Shown piece after piece: positions 55,747-64,000 of a DNA stretch of 64,000 nucleotides. Below the pieces are notes generated by a model. The model was not told where the DNA came from. It saw only the letters and a list, made by a program, of their open reading frames with translations, and ran no database searches. The stretch is from Actinocatenispora sp963805605. Its GTDB lineage: Bacteria > Actinomycetota > Actinomycetes > Mycobacteriales > Micromonosporaceae. Location of the stretch: positions 1,116,001-1,180,000 of the forward strand of contig CAWDUX010000002.1 in assembly GCA_963805605.1 (NCBI GenBank). Direction: 5' to 3'. The translations under genes and the position numbers were made by a program. Position 1 is the stretch's first letter. Each line of letters starts with the position of its first letter.

Positions 55747-56478
55747 GTGACCCAATCATCTGAACCCGGCAACGCGGTCAGGCGGGTGCTCGGCGTGTTC
55801 GCGCACCCGGACGACATCGATTTCGGTGCGGCCGGCAGCATCGCCCACTGGACCGACCAGGGCATCGAGGTCGCCTACGTACTGGTGACCAGGGGCGACG
55901 CGGGTGGCTTCGACGACACCCCGCGGGAGCAGATGCCACAGATCAGGGAGACCGAGCAGCGGGCCGCAGCCGATGCGGTCGGCGTCAGCGACATCACGTT
56001 CCTCGACGGCTACCCCGACGGCGCGATCTACGTGACCCACGAGCTGCGGCGCGACATCACCCGGCAGATCCGCAGGTTCCGGCCCGACCGCGTACTCACC
56101 AACTCGCCGGGACGTGACTGGAAACGGCTCGGCGGTCCGGACCACCCCGACCACCAGGCGGTCGGGCAGGCCACCACGTACGCCGTCTATCCGGACGCCC
56201 GTAACCCGTTCGCCCACCCGGAACTGCTCGCCGACGAGGGCTTGGCCGCGTGGACCGTACCGGAGATCTGGTACTCGGGCGGTCCCGACCCGGACCACTT
56301 CGTCGACATCACCGACACCTTCGAGCGGAAGATCCGGGCGCTGCGCTCACACGCCAGCCAGCTGTCGGACCCGGACGCGGTCGTGGCGATGCTGCGGGAA
56401 CGGTTCGGTGAGCTGGCCCGGCACGCCGGGATGCCGGCCGGCCGGATCGCCGAGAGTTTCAACATCGCGCGGGACTGA
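55747..56478 (+). CDS. PIG-L family deacetylase
   Basis: 243 residues, GTG start. The zinc motif AHPDDIDF and the second site PDHPDHQAVG define the LmbE/PIG-L fold, which removes acetyl groups from N-acetylglucosamine-type amides. TRGDAGGFDDTPREQMPQIRETEQ is the family's second motif. It could be a mycothiol-pathway-like deacetylase, but the substrate cannot be read from sequence. Confidence 0.9.
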   Translation: MTQSSEPGNAVRRVLGVFAHPDDIDFGAAGSIAHWTDQGIEVAYVLVTRGDAGGFDDTPREQMPQIRETEQRAAADAVGVSDITFLDGYPDGAIYVTHELRRDITRQIRRFRPDRVLTNSPGRDWKRLGGPDHPDHQAVGQATTYAVYPDARNPFAHPELLADEGLAAWTVPEIWYSGGPDPDHFVDITDTFERKIRALRSHASQLSDPDAVVAMLRERFGELARHAGMPAGRIAESFNIARD

Positions 56479-56490
56479 CCACCGACACCA

Positions 56491-56530
56491 CACGGCCGGT
56501 CGGTTCCGCTATGGGAACCGACCGGCCGTG
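56491..56530. terminator. Bidirectional terminator
   Basis: A perfect 17-bp stem (CACGGCCGGTCGGTTCC at 56491-56507 and its complement at 56514-56530) with a 6-base loop, between converging genes. Confidence 0.85.
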
Positions 56531-56586
56531 GGCACCTGCGTGAGTCAACTACTGCCCGGGCACGACGACCCGGACGGTCGTACGGG

Positions 56587-57795
56587 TCAGTGGGTGAGAC
56601 GACGCCGCCGGGCGAGGATGACGATCGCGCCGCCACCCACCAGCAGCACCAGTGCCACGCCGATGATGATCGGCAGCGAGGTACCGGTCACCGGCAGGCC
56701 GCCGCCGGCCTGGCCGGAGGCGCTCGGCGACGCGGGCGCCGGCGCGGAACTGGACGCGGACGCAGACACCGACGACGGGCTCGGTGACGGCTTGGCGGTC
56801 ACGGTCACCGCGGCGGAGGCGCTGACGTCGCGGGTCGCGGTGCCGGCCAGGATCAGCTTCTGGAACGTGTGCGGCCCGTTCTTGGCCAGGTAGACCTGAC
56901 CGGTCGGGATGGTGCCGGAACCCTTGGCGGACACCGAAACCTGCCCGGCAGAGCCGGTGGTCACCCAGAACTTGTCGCCGTCGCCGAGCCCGCCGACCGG
57001 CTTACCGTCCTTGTCGACGACCTTGGCGTCACCGCTGGCGGTGAGCTTCAGGCCGGCGACGGTGCCGCTGGTCGCGACGGTGAACGGGCCGATCTGCTGC
57101 CCCGCGTTGCCGGAGGCCTGGGCGGGGTCGATGGACACGGCCGGTGCCGGCGGCTCCGGTGCGTCGCTGGCCTGCTTGATCAGGTAGCCGCGGACCTTGC
57201 TGGCCGCCGCGTAGTCCTTCGCCGACAGCGGCTTGTCCAGCGGTCCGCTGTCCCGCTGCGAGTTGCCGGTGATCTCCACACCGTCGCTGTAGTGCCAGAT
57301 CGCGGTCTGGGTGCCGACGTAGGCGACGAACGCGGTGTCCGAGAGGCCACTGGTGTCGGTCACACCCGCGGCGTGCAGCACGGCGGTCGCCGACAGGTGC
57401 GGGAAGCTGTTGGTCAGGATCCACTGGATCCTGGGCAGGTTCTTGACGTTCGACCCGTTCCACTGACCCGGCTTGTACGTGTGCCCGGTCTTGTCTGCGT
57501 TGTGGTGGTAGTCGATGCAGTAGGCTGTGCGGCTGGTGCCGTCGGAGAACTTCAACGAGAAGACGATGACCGGAGCACCGTCGTCCTTGTTGTTCTTCAG
57601 CCACGCGATCCGGTCGCCACGGCCGATGGCGGCCGCGCCATTGGCCGAGGCCGGTGCGTCCAGGGTGGTCGGCGCCTTGGCGTCACCGCTCTTGGCGTAC
57701 GCACCGGTGGCGCCGGTGAGCGCGAGCACACCGGCAGCGGCGGCCACCAGCGCGGTACGTAACAGGGCTCTGTGCCGGGTCTGTCGCAATAACAC
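56587..57795 (-). CDS. LPXTG-anchored surface protein with thioester (TQXA) domain
   Basis: 402 residues from the GTG at 57795, after GAGGAAG. The signal peptide (RTALVAAAAGVLALTGATGAYA) leads to a thioester domain with cysteine in RTAYCIDYHHN and glutamine in VGTQTAIWHYSDG, which in relatives form an internal Cys-Gln bond that can attach covalently to host or surface amines. A Ser/Pro linker and LPVTG sortase signal plus membrane helix follow. It is therefore cell-wall-linked and probably adhesive. Confidence 0.88.
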   Translation of the reverse strand: MLLRQTRHRALLRTALVAAAAGVLALTGATGAYAKSGDAKAPTTLDAPASANGAAAIGRGDRIAWLKNNKDDGAPVIVFSLKFSDGTSRTAYCIDYHHNADKTGHTYKPGQWNGSNVKNLPRIQWILTNSFPHLSATAVLHAAGVTDTSGLSDTAFVAYVGTQTAIWHYSDGVEITGNSQRDSGPLDKPLSAKDYAAASKVRGYLIKQASDAPEPPAPAVSIDPAQASGNAGQQIGPFTVATSGTVAGLKLTASGDAKVVDKDGKPVGGLGDGDKFWVTTGSAGQVSVSAKGSGTIPTGQVYLAKNGPHTFQKLILAGTATRDVSASAAVTVTAKPSPSPSSVSASASSSAPAPASPSASGQAGGGLPVTGTSLPIIIGVALVLLVGGGAIVILARRRRLTH

Positions 57796-58101
57796 GGAGG
57801 GCTTCCTCTGTTCGGGGAACTGTGGCCCGGGCCAGCCGCCGAAGCGGGTGGGCTCGCCGGGAGTGTCGAGGATAGATACACCGCGCAACGGGGCGGAAAG
57901 TTTACTTCGCTGCGCGTTGATCTACTAAAAGGTCATAGCTGATCACTGGACGCGAAGTAGAACCAGACCGTACGCGGATCTGACCGACCGTACAAGCCCC
58001 ATCGCAAAGGGATCTTGTTCACAGAACTGCCCCGCGTCGTGGCAACAGCCAACGCTGACAACGGGATCAGTTCACCGGGTCCGGCCAACAGTGAGCGAGG
58101 T
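57796..58101. other. Gene-free stretch upstream of the surface protein
   Basis: About 300 bases with no supported gene. It is locally AT-rich around 57900-57960 (TTTACTTCG, CTACTAAAAGG), consistent with the promoter of the surface protein on the minus strand. Confidence 0.4.
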
Positions 58102-58134
58102 CCCCGGCCCGGGGTAGGGCGGCCCGGGCCGGGG
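58102..58134 (-). terminator. Terminator of the response regulator gene
   Basis: CCCCGGCCCGGG (58102-58113) pairs exactly with 58123-58134. Confidence 0.75.
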
Positions 58135-58188
58135 CGTCATCCAGGCCGGCCGCGCGGTACCGACACGCACGGCCCGGACCCGTAGGGG

Positions 58189-58881
58189 TCAGACCAGGCG
58201 GCGGTCGGCCGCCCAGCGGGACAGCTCGTACCGGTTGGACATCTGCAGCTTGCGCAGCACGTTGGAGACGTGCGTCTCGACCGTCTTGATCGAGATGTAC
58301 AGCTCCTTGGCGATCTCCTTGTACGCATAGCCGCGGGCCAGCAGCCGCAGCACCTCGCGTTCCCGGTTGGTCAGCTGGTCCAGTTCGGGGTCGGCGACCG
58401 GCTGGTCGGAGCGGGAGGCGAAGGCGTCCAGGACGAACCCGGCCAGCCGGGGGCTGAACACCGCGTCGCCGTCGGCGACCCGGCGGATCGCGTCGGCCAG
58501 TTCGTCGGGCGAGATCGTCTTCGTCACGTAGCCGCGGGCACCGGCCCGGATCAGGCCGATCACGTCCTCGGCCGCATCGGACACCGACAGCGCCAGGAAC
58601 TTGACCTGCGGGTGCGACTTGCGCATCGCCTCCAGCACGGCCCGGCCGCCGCCGTCGGGCATGTGCACGTCGAGCAGTACGACATCCGGCTGCAGCGCCC
58701 CGATCGCGGTGATGGCCTGCGCGACGGTGCCCGCCTCCCCGATCACCGACACCCGCGACCCGAGCTCGGCCCGTACGCCGGCGCGGAACATGGCATGGTC
58801 GTCGACCAGGAACACCCGCAACGGTCCTGTACCGGCCGGTGGGGTCGCCGGCCCAGAACCGGCCGAGGTCGCGTCACTCAT
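58189..58881 (-). CDS. NarL/LuxR family response regulator (LiaR-like)
   Basis: 230 residues. The receiver has acidic residues VDDH, phospho-acceptor Asp71 in LLDVHMPDGG and Lys in VTKTISPDEL. The output is a LuxR helix-turn-helix (LTNREREVLRLLARGYAYKEIAKEL, IKTVETHVSNVL). It lies 36 bases after the sensor kinase gene and should control envelope-stress genes such as the divergently transcribed PspC protein (inference from LiaFSR systems). Confidence 0.92.
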   Translation of the reverse strand: MSDATSAGSGPATPPAGTGPLRVFLVDDHAMFRAGVRAELGSRVSVIGEAGTVAQAITAIGALQPDVVLLDVHMPDGGGRAVLEAMRKSHPQVKFLALSVSDAAEDVIGLIRAGARGYVTKTISPDELADAIRRVADGDAVFSPRLAGFVLDAFASRSDQPVADPELDQLTNREREVLRLLARGYAYKEIAKELYISIKTVETHVSNVLRKLQMSNRYELSRWAADRRLV

Positions 58882-58917
58882 CGCTGGTCCCGGTACGCGT
58901 GGCCCTGATACACCCTG

Positions 58918-60315
58918 TCACTTGCGCTCTCCCCTGCTCGCGACCCGTGGCATGTAGAGCCGGATCTCCGTGCCCTCGCCCGGTGTGCTCCGGACCTCAG
59001 CCTTGCCACCGTGCCGCTCCATCCGGCCGATGATCGAACCCTGCAGCCCATGCCGGTCATCAGACACCTTCGCCGGATCGAAGCCGACACCCCGGTCCCG
59101 GACGAACACACTGACCTGTTCGGCCTCCACCTCCGCGTACAGCGAGACGGTCTCGACCTTCGCGTGCTTGCCGGCGTTGACCATCGCCTCCCGGGCCGCC
59201 GCGATCAGCGCCGCCACGTCCGGGTCGACGTCGCAGTCGCCCACCACCACGGTATCCACGCTGATCGCGTACGAGTTCTCGACCTCGGCGGACGCCTCCT
59301 CCAGGGCCGCGCCGAACTTCTCCGCCGGTGACGCGGTCGGCTTGTACAGCCAGTTGCGCAGGGTGCGTTCCTGGCCCCGGGCCAGCCGCAGCACCTCGCG
59401 GGAGTCCTGCGCGTTGCGCTGGATCAGTGCCAGCGTGTGCAGCACCTGGTCGTGCACCATGGCGGCGATCTCCGCGCGTTCGGTCTCCCGGATCCGGGCC
59501 TCCCGCTCGGTGCGCAGCGCACCGATCGAACGCCACAGCAGCGGCCCGAACACCACCGAGATACCGGCGACGGCGATCAACGCGAACAGCAGTCCGTTGA
59601 GCATCGCGGTCCAGCTGGTCTGGGTACCGGCGATCGCCGAGGCGACGGCCAGTACACCGATGATGCCGACCACCACCAGCGAGGCGCCGGCGCCGAAGCG
59701 CAGGATCATCGCCCGCCGGTCGCCCAGCGATCCCACCACCCGGCCGACCATCGGGATCTGGGACATGTCCGGTACGCCGGCCTCCTCCAGCCGGCGCCGT
59801 CGTTCCGGATCCGCCTGGTGCCAGATCACCCCGGCGCCCACGGCGATCACCGCGGCCAGCAACCCCAGCAGCAGGGTGGTGCCACCCCAGCCGACCGCGC
59901 CGGACAGCGCCGCCAGGCCGACACCCAGTACGGCGAGCGCGACCAGTTGCCCGGTGTCGCGCCGGGTGGTGCGACTGGACCTGTCGACCGGCAGTATCGC
60001 CCAGAACGCCGCGTACAGGATGGCACCCAGGCCGTAGGCGAGGATCAGGGCAATGAACACGATCCGGACGGCCAGTACGGGTACCCGCAGATGCCGCGCG
60101 ATCCCGACGGCCACGCCGGCCAGCGCCCGCCCTTCGTTGGTCCGGTACAGCCGGGGTCCGGTCGGCGCGGTGGCCGGTGGCGGCAGGCCCGGCCCGGCCG
60201 GCGGCGTCTGCGGCAGTGGGCCGGGCAGCGCCGGCGGACCCATCGGGTACGGACGGGTACGAGCCGCGCCGCGGTACGGGAGTCGTCCCGGCTGCGGCGG
60301 CCGGTGGCCGGGCAT
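58918..60315 (-). CDS. PspC-domain sensor histidine kinase (LiaS/DesK-like)
   Basis: 465 residues from the ATG at 60315. A PspC domain (about 55-125, TNEGRALAGVAVGIARHLRVPVLAVRIVFIALIL) is followed by several membrane helices, a HisKA_3 helix with phospho-histidine in MVHDQVLHTLAL, and an ATPase domain (AREAMVNAGKHAKV, RDRGVGFDP). The ATG has no good ribosome site. The same frame stays open and proline-rich to about 60618, where GAGGAG lies 5 bases before an ATC codon, so the true start may be a non-standard one giving 566 residues. Confidence 0.88.
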   Translation of the reverse strand: MPGHRPPQPGRLPYRGAARTRPYPMGPPALPGPLPQTPPAGPGLPPPATAPTGPRLYRTNEGRALAGVAVGIARHLRVPVLAVRIVFIALILAYGLGAILYAAFWAILPVDRSSRTTRRDTGQLVALAVLGVGLAALSGAVGWGGTTLLLGLLAAVIAVGAGVIWHQADPERRRRLEEAGVPDMSQIPMVGRVVGSLGDRRAMILRFGAGASLVVVGIIGVLAVASAIAGTQTSWTAMLNGLLFALIAVAGISVVFGPLLWRSIGALRTEREARIRETERAEIAAMVHDQVLHTLALIQRNAQDSREVLRLARGQERTLRNWLYKPTASPAEKFGAALEEASAEVENSYAISVDTVVVGDCDVDPDVAALIAAAREAMVNAGKHAKVETVSLYAEVEAEQVSVFVRDRGVGFDPAKVSDDRHGLQGSIIGRMERHGGKAEVRSTPGEGTEIRLYMPRVASRGERK

Positions 60316-60469
60316 CGCGTACGGCGGGGGTGTTCCGTACCGGGGCGCCGGTCCCGGCCGGTATCCGGGTGCGGGAGCGGCGCGTACCAGGTTCGGGCGC
60401 AGGATCCGGGGCGGGTACGGGCCGGGTCGCGAACCCGCCGCGGGTGCGGTCCGGTCGGGCGGCGGAGCA

Positions 60470-60553
60470 GTGTCGGCCCGCGCGGACGTGTCGGCCCGCG
60501 CGGACGTGTCGGCCGGCGGAACAGTGTCGGCCGGCGGAGCAGTGTCGGCCGGC
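60470..60553 (-). repeat. 18-bp tandem repeats in the kinase N-terminal extension
   Basis: Four full 18-base units beginning GTGTCGGCC at 60470, 60488, 60506 and 60524, and a fifth partial one at 60542. On the minus strand they encode six-residue Ala-Asp-Thr-containing repeats. The 18-base period keeps frame in the extended kinase reading, supporting that this stretch is translated. Confidence 0.8.
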
Positions 60554-60815
60554 GCGGCGCCCGGTGACCCTGCCGGGTCGTGCGGGGAGCGCTGGCCGGG
60601 GCCGGTCGGAGTGCTGATCGGAACTCCTCTGCCGTGACGGGGCCGCCCCCCCGGGCAGCCGGACGCATCCGCGATATCGTCCTGGCTCGATCGTCACATG
60701 CGCCCGCACGCGTGGCTACCGGATCGTTCCCGGAGCTTCGGCCGTACCGGCCTCAGGGTCGAGTCAGGGTCCGCGCCCGATGGCAGGACCGGCCACCGTT
60801 GGGCACGATCGTCAT

Positions 60816-62714
60816 ATGACCAGTGAGACTGCCGCCGGCTCCGGACCGGACGAGCGACCGGGCCGGGCCGACCGGGCCGACCGGGCCGCAGGCACCGCTG
60901 CGGCCGGACCGGTACCGCCGACCGACCCGGCCCCGGACGACCCGGCCCCGGACGATGCGGCGCCGGACGATGCGGCCCCGGACGATGCGGCGCCGACCAC
61001 GGCGCTCGATGCCGCGGCGGAGGTGGACGAGACACCGACCCGCGTGCTGGGCGGTGGCACGACCGCTGACCCGGACGATCCGCCGAGCGCAAGGCAGTCG
61101 ACGGAGACGGCCGACGAACGCCGACCGGTGGACGATCCGTACCAACCGGCCAGCGAACCGGGGCCGGATCCGATGGCCGGCTGGGCCGGTGCACCCCCGC
61201 CGAACGGGCCACCACCGGGGCCCGGTTTCGGTGAGCCCGGCCCGGGCGGCATCCCGTTCGGCGGTCGGCCCGAGGATCTGCCCCCGATCACCGGGTTCGC
61301 GGTGCGGCACGGGCTGATCCGGCCGGCCCGCGGTAAGAAGATCGCGGGCGTGTGCGTGGGTCTCGGCAACGCCACCAACACCGATCCGGTGCTGTGGCGG
61401 GTGGTGCTCACCATCCTCGCGTTCTTCGGGGGTGTCGGGCTGCTGGCCTACCTGGTCGGCTGGCTGGTCATGCCGCAGCAGGGCGACCCGGTGGCGCCGG
61501 TCGAGTCGCTGGTGGGTCGGGGCCGGTCGAGTACCTCACCGTTGCTGACCGTACTGCTCGCGATGGCCGGTATCGCCCTGGTCTTCTTCGTACTCAACAG
61601 CGGTTTCCGGTTCACCGTGCTGGTTGCCGCGCTCGCTGCGACGGCGGCCGTCCTCCTGACCCGGCGCAGCCAGGCCAGGTCGGCCACCCGGAGCCCGGCC
61701 GACCCGACGACCGGTGATGCGACGACGGGCGACGCGACATCGTGGACGGTGCCGATGACGGCCGGCCAACCGCTCGCCGGCTGGCCGCCGCAGCAGCCCG
61801 GTCGACCGCAGGGTGGGCCGGCACCCCGGTGGGACGCCCCGGCGTACCCAGCGGCCGGCGGACCACAGCCGTACTCCGCTCAGCCGCGTAACTGGACGGT
61901 GCCACCGACCGGGCCGCAGCAGCCCGGCTACCGCGCCCCGTTCGCGCCGCACGGCCCGTACCAGCCGTCGACGGCGACCGCGACCGGCAACCGCGAGATC
62001 CCGTTGGCGGGCTGGTCGGATCCGGTCGGCCCGGGCGTGCCGCCACCTCCACCGCCACCGCGCGGTGCCCGACCGCCGAAGCGTCCCCGGGAGCGTTCGC
62101 TGCTGGGTCGGGTCACCTTCCTGGTGCTGCTGTTGACCTTCGGTGGGCTGTTCGCCCTGACCGCCGCCGGGACAAGCCTTCCCACTTCGGTGTTCTTCGC
62201 CGCCGGTCTGGCAGTGGTCGGTGTCGGGCTGGTGATCGGCGCCTGGCGTGGTCGGGCCCGCTGGCTGATCATCGTGGGATGCGTACTGGCGGTGGGGCTG
62301 CCGGTCTCCTGGGTCAGCGAACGCGTCGACCCTGGCCCCTATCTCGACCGGCCAGCGCCGGCCATGCGCGAGCGGCAGTGGACGCCGTCCTCGGTGGACG
62401 ATCTGCGGGGCCAGTACGACACCGATGTCGGCGACGCGGTACTGGATCTGTCCAGTGTGGACTTCACCGGAAGGGAGGAGAGTGTGTCGATCAATGCCGA
62501 CATCGGTGACATCCGGGTGATCCTGCCGCCGACCGTGGACACCACGGTGCAGGTCGCCGATGGTGTCGGCAACACCGACATCTTCGGTACCCGCCACGAC
62601 GGCCCGCACGACGTGCAGGCGGAGACGACCGATCTCGGATCCGACGGCAAGGGCGGCGGAAACCTCACCCTGCACCTGGCGTCCGGCATGGGCGATGTGG
62701 AGGTGACCCGGTGA
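60816..62714 (+). CDS. PspC-domain membrane protein with LiaF-like C-terminus
   Basis: 632 residues from the ATG at 60816 (MTSETAAGSG). About 165 residues of acidic, repeat-rich disordered head (PDDAAPDDAAPDDA) precede a PspC domain (RPARGKKIAGVCVGLGNATNTDPVLWRVVLTILAFFGG), then more helices and, at 540-632, a beta-helical LiaF-type domain (SVSINADIGDIRVILPP). It diverges from the kinase gene. In LiaFSR systems LiaF restrains the kinase, so this protein is a likely partner. Confidence 0.85.
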   Translation: MTSETAAGSGPDERPGRADRADRAAGTAAAGPVPPTDPAPDDPAPDDAAPDDAAPDDAAPTTALDAAAEVDETPTRVLGGGTTADPDDPPSARQSTETADERRPVDDPYQPASEPGPDPMAGWAGAPPPNGPPPGPGFGEPGPGGIPFGGRPEDLPPITGFAVRHGLIRPARGKKIAGVCVGLGNATNTDPVLWRVVLTILAFFGGVGLLAYLVGWLVMPQQGDPVAPVESLVGRGRSSTSPLLTVLLAMAGIALVFFVLNSGFRFTVLVAALAATAAVLLTRRSQARSATRSPADPTTGDATTGDATSWTVPMTAGQPLAGWPPQQPGRPQGGPAPRWDAPAYPAAGGPQPYSAQPRNWTVPPTGPQQPGYRAPFAPHGPYQPSTATATGNREIPLAGWSDPVGPGVPPPPPPPRGARPPKRPRERSLLGRVTFLVLLLTFGGLFALTAAGTSLPTSVFFAAGLAVVGVGLVIGAWRGRARWLIIVGCVLAVGLPVSWVSERVDPGPYLDRPAPAMRERQWTPSSVDDLRGQYDTDVGDAVLDLSSVDFTGREESVSINADIGDIRVILPPTVDTTVQVADGVGNTDIFGTRHDGPHDVQAETTDLGSDGKGGGNLTLHLASGMGDVEVTR

Positions 62715-62962
62715 GCGCGAACAAAAGTAGGGAGCGGCCGAAGGCGAGTATGCGGCCCCACCCGACCGATGTGGTGTCCCTGGTCTTCGGACTGGTCTTC
62801 CTGGGCGTCGCCGGTCTGTGGCTGGTCTCACTGATGTCCGGTCTGACTCTGCCGCTGGCGTGGCTGTTCGCGGTCACGCTCATCGCGATCGGCGCGATCG
62901 GCTTGTTCGCCGCGGTACGGCCGGGCCGCCGGGGCGGCGGTAGCAACCCGCCGTCGCAGTGA
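62711..62962 (+). CDS. Small two-helix membrane protein
   Basis: 83 residues, GTG start overlapping the preceding stop (GTGA). Two spans (VVSLVFGLVFLGVAGLWLV and LPLAWLFAVTLIAIGAIGLFA) and a basic Gly-rich tail. It is translationally coupled to the LiaF-like gene and probably works with it. No further family assignment. Confidence 0.75.
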   Translation: MSANKSRERPKASMRPHPTDVVSLVFGLVFLGVAGLWLVSLMSGLTLPLAWLFAVTLIAIGAIGLFAAVRPGRRGGGSNPPSQ

Positions 62963-63040
62963 CCCCTGTTTGGGTTACGGTGGCAGCAGCGTCGGCACTC
63001 GTCGGCAGACTCCCGGCACAGAGACGGAGCAGGTCCCACC

Positions 63041-64000
63041 ATGACCCAACTCGCGAGCCGTACGGTGCTTCCGCTTCGTTCCGGTCAGCTCGGCCCCCGG
63101 GCCGCCCGGGTCCTGCTGGGGGAGCTGGTCCGGCACCCCGGGCCCAAGACCGGGCTGCTGGTCGGTGTCACGGCCGGTTCCGCGGTGCTGGCCGGCGCGC
63201 TGGCCGAGCTACTTACCGGCGACACCCTCACCGTACTGCCGGACCCAGGTTCGGTGGACGCGCCCGCAGCGGTCCGTGACCAGGTGGCGGGCGAGGGCGA
63301 GTGGGTCGCCGAGCGGGTCCAGGTGGTGTCCTCGCTGCGCGACGTCAAGCCGTGCGACGTGGTGATCGTCGCCCAGCCGCTGTCCGGTGCGTCCGGCCCG
63401 GTGTCCGACGCGCTGGTGGAGCTGCGTGACCTGGTGGCCCCCGGTGGCGTACTGGTGGCCGCCGCTGCGGCCCGCCCGGGTTCGGCGGCCGATGTCGAGC
63501 TGCGTGACCTCGCCGAACGCCACGGCGTGGGCAGTGACCTGATCCTCCGGCACCGGCCGCCGCTGCGGGTGCACCGGCTTCGGTTCACTCCGGCCGAACC
63601 GGCGCTGGCGGACCGGCTCGCGGTGACCGACCGGCCAAGCAGTGTGCCGTTGACCTCCACCATGCACCTGGACTCCAACGGTGTGGTCGCCGCCGCGGCG
63701 TGCGCCGGGCTGGCGCTGCTGACCCGCAAGGTACGGCCGTCGTCGAAGCTGTGGCTGGTACCGGCTCTGGCCGCGCTGCCGGTCGCGGCGTTCTTCCGGG
63801 ACCCGCAGCGCGCTCGCCCGGACGATCCGACGGCGGTGGTCGCGGCCAGCGACGGCACCGTGCTGTCGGTGGAGCAGCTGCACGACGACAAGTTCGGGGT
63901 CGGCGACGGGCGGTGGCTACGGATCGCGGTGTTCCTGTCCGTACTGGACGTGCACGTCAACCGTTCGCCGGTGGCCGGCCGGGTGGTCGAGGTGTTCCGC
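63041..64000 (+). CDS. Phosphatidylserine decarboxylase-like protein with methyltransferase-like N-terminal domain, 3' end cut
   Basis: 320 residues visible from the ATG at 63041 with GGAG upstream. Residues about 1-190 look like a Rossmann/methyltransferase-like domain (GLLVGVTAGSAVLAGALAEL, DLVAPGGVLVAAAA). Residues about 200-320 are the start of the decarboxylase: a hydrophobic segment, then FFRDPQRARP, VVAASDGTVLSVEQ and IAVFLSVLDVHVNRSPVAGRV. The pyruvoyl-forming LGST-type site lies beyond the window. It should make phosphatidylethanolamine. The two-domain layout is the odd feature. Confidence 0.82.
   Translation, partial: MTQLASRTVLPLRSGQLGPRAARVLLGELVRHPGPKTGLLVGVTAGSAVLAGALAELLTGDTLTVLPDPGSVDAPAAVRDQVAGEGEWVAERVQVVSSLRDVKPCDVVIVAQPLSGASGPVSDALVELRDLVAPGGVLVAAAAARPGSAADVELRDLAERHGVGSDLILRHRPPLRVHRLRFTPAEPALADRLAVTDRPSSVPLTSTMHLDSNGVVAAAACAGLALLTRKVRPSSKLWLVPALAALPVAAFFRDPQRARPDDPTAVVAASDGTVLSVEQLHDDKFGVGDGRWLRIAVFLSVLDVHVNRSPVAGRVVEVFR

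Noticed and set aside
60045..60668. 207-codon minus-strand frame overlapping the kinase extension, with GTC-ACG-GCA start region
   Set aside because: Its translation is Arg/Pro-rich and ends within the PspC domain coding region of the kinase frame; the kinase frame gives the 18-bp repeat a sensible Ala-Asp-Thr reading.

Overview
The window is a 64 kb piece of chromosome from a high-GC actinomycete. Codon third positions are almost all G or C, many starts are GTG, and genes such as mycosin, mycobacteria-type PspC kinase and PerM-like protein are actinobacterial. Protein style and gene order suggest Micromonosporaceae (an inference). From memory, the order pcrA, B12-binding mutase subunit, sucCD, purNH, folD, mdh, trpS, BMP-type nucleoside ABC operon, cdd, deoA and add also occurs in the Streptomyces coelicolor SCO48xx region, so this is probably a conserved core locus with accessory insertions. 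I found no rRNA, tRNA or CRISPR array.

Left part (1-21 kb): an aldehyde dehydrogenase truncated by the window edge, then a nucleoside uptake and salvage block on the minus strand: BMP lipoprotein, ATPase, two permeases, cytidine deaminase, thymidine phosphorylase and, further on, adenosine deaminase. Between deoA and add sits an accessory cassette: an orphan type VII-style WXG protein with a mycosin protease, a cupin, a DUF4272 protein, and a Clp-N protein whose start is preceded by two identical spaced inverted repeats. After an unexplained promoter-hairpin region (17.1-17.4 kb) come yihY, a 2'-5' RNA ligase, trpS and a CorC-like CBS protein.

Middle (21-38.5 kb): a sugar ABC importer diverges from a DeoR-type regulator with galTEK (galactose uptake and Leloir pathway). 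Next is a lower-GC DUF559/AbiEi-like nuclease gene bracketed on each side by a pair of long hairpins with one conserved stem, the most unusual structure in the window. Then icd, mdh, folD, a Na+/H+ antiporter with a UBP zinc-finger protein, a secreted papain-like peptidase with a membrane-anchored partner, and an HTH regulator.

Right part (38.5-64 kb): purH/purN, two tandem DUF4190-like membrane genes (the second split by an IS66-family element with an exact 8-bp target duplication), a dispanin-like protein, a PerM-like protein, sucD/sucC (sucC has one frameshift), a B12-binding subunit, and a pcrA helicase gene with at least ten single-base frameshifts. A secreted M4 metalloprotease, a chorismate mutase gene with a candidate Phe/Tyr attenuator, a PIG-L deacetylase, a thioester/LPXTG surface protein, a LiaSR/PspC-like envelope-stress system and a partial phosphatidylserine decarboxylase close the window.
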